In this document: positions 6,136 to 6,311 of the stretch, piece after piece | Numbering within the stretch: the stretch's first letter is position 1 | How the letters are laid out: each line of letters opens with the position of its first letter | Source of the DNA: Geminicoccus sp036263595 | GTDB lineage: Bacteria; Pseudomonadota; Alphaproteobacteria; Geminicoccales; Geminicoccaceae | DNA: 6,311 nt | Reading direction: 5' to 3' | Assembly (NCBI RefSeq): GCF_036263595.1 | Contig: NZ_DATAGQ010000103.1 | Span: 1 to 6,311 of the forward strand | The notes under the pieces: model-generated | Database searches by the model: none | What the model was told of the DNA's origin: nothing | Seen by the model: the letters and a program-made list of their open reading frames with translations, nothing else | Program-made: the position numbers and the translations under genes

Positions 6136-6311
6136 CCGATCTTCCTACCAGTGCTGCCGTCATTGTGGTGGGCGGCGGCATCGTCGGTGCCTCGGTCGCC
6201 TATCATCTCGGGCAGATGGGCGTGGGCGAGGTCCTGCTGCTGGAAAAGGGCAAGCTTACCTCCGGCTCGACCTGGCATGCCGCGGGCTTGGTGGGCCAGC
6301 TCAGGACCAGC
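6132..6311 (+). CDS. FAD-dependent oxidoreductase, dimethylglycine/sarcosine dehydrogenase type (5' part only)
   Basis: Only the first 60 residues are in the window; the frame is open to the edge. The sequence opens with the Rossmann FAD-binding fingerprint VIVVGGGIVGASVAYHL (GxGxxG at G14-G19) and an acidic residue, E38, at the end of the second strand for the adenosine ribose. Next comes SGSTWHAAGLVGQLR (44-58). This GSTWHAAGL motif is characteristic of dimethylglycine and sarcosine dehydrogenases, where the His (here H49) carries the covalently attached flavin. Such enzymes oxidatively remove N-methyl groups; long forms of about 800 residues add a folate-binding GcvT-like part, which cannot be judged here. 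The ATG overlaps the kinase stop (ATGA) and has a GGAG site at 6123-6126. It is probably translationally coupled to the kinase. The exact substrate is unknown. Confidence 0.88.
   Translation, partial: MTDLPTSAAVIVVGGGIVGASVAYHLGQMGVGEVLLLEKGKLTSGSTWHAAGLVGQLRTS

Noticed and set aside
1..6311. CRISPR array, tRNA, rRNA or riboswitch
   Set aside because: No regularly spaced repeats, cloverleaf-like segments or recognisable riboswitch cores were seen on reading either strand; the only long gaps between genes are 1-286 and 1100-1267.

Overview
The window is GC-rich and coding-dense, with strong GC bias at third codon positions. The gene families and ATGA-coupled gene starts fit an alphaproteobacterium, perhaps Rhodospirillales or Rhizobiales. 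That assignment is inferred from style and gene content, because no marker gene is present.

Layout. Positions 1-286 form a junction without an intact gene. It holds a possible 5' end of a minus-strand reading frame (1-65), a short minus-strand stretch resembling the last motif of a DEDDh 3'-5' exonuclease (about 99-164), and an AT-richer patch (181-300, 50 G+C in 120 bases). A minus-strand DeoR/GlpR-type regulator follows (287-1099). A 168-base divergent intergenic region (1100-1267) contains the best operator candidate, a 7-bp inverted repeat at 1150-1176. On the plus strand there are then five co-directional genes: a periplasmic quaternary-amine-type substrate-binding protein (1268-2215), a ProV/OpuAA-type ATPase (2241-3269), a double-length permease made of two fused ProW-like domains (3266-5248), a choline/ethanolamine-kinase-like phosphotransferase (5245-6135), and the first 60 codons of an FAD oxidoreductase of the dimethylglycine/sarcosine dehydrogenase type (6132 to the window end). 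Three successive junctions are 4-base ATGA overlaps, so the last four genes are probably translationally coupled.

Working model (inference). The locus looks like a locally regulated uptake-and-catabolism operon for a methylated amine or amino alcohol, not an osmoprotectant importer. The binding protein, ATPase and fused permease would import the compound, the kinase would phosphorylate a hydroxyl group, and the flavoenzyme would oxidatively N-demethylate it or a product. The DeoR regulator would repress the operon until a (probably phosphorylated) metabolite appears. Each family assignment is fairly secure. The true substrate and the order of steps cannot be read from the sequence, and this combination of kinase, demethylase and DeoR control is the part most worth testing.
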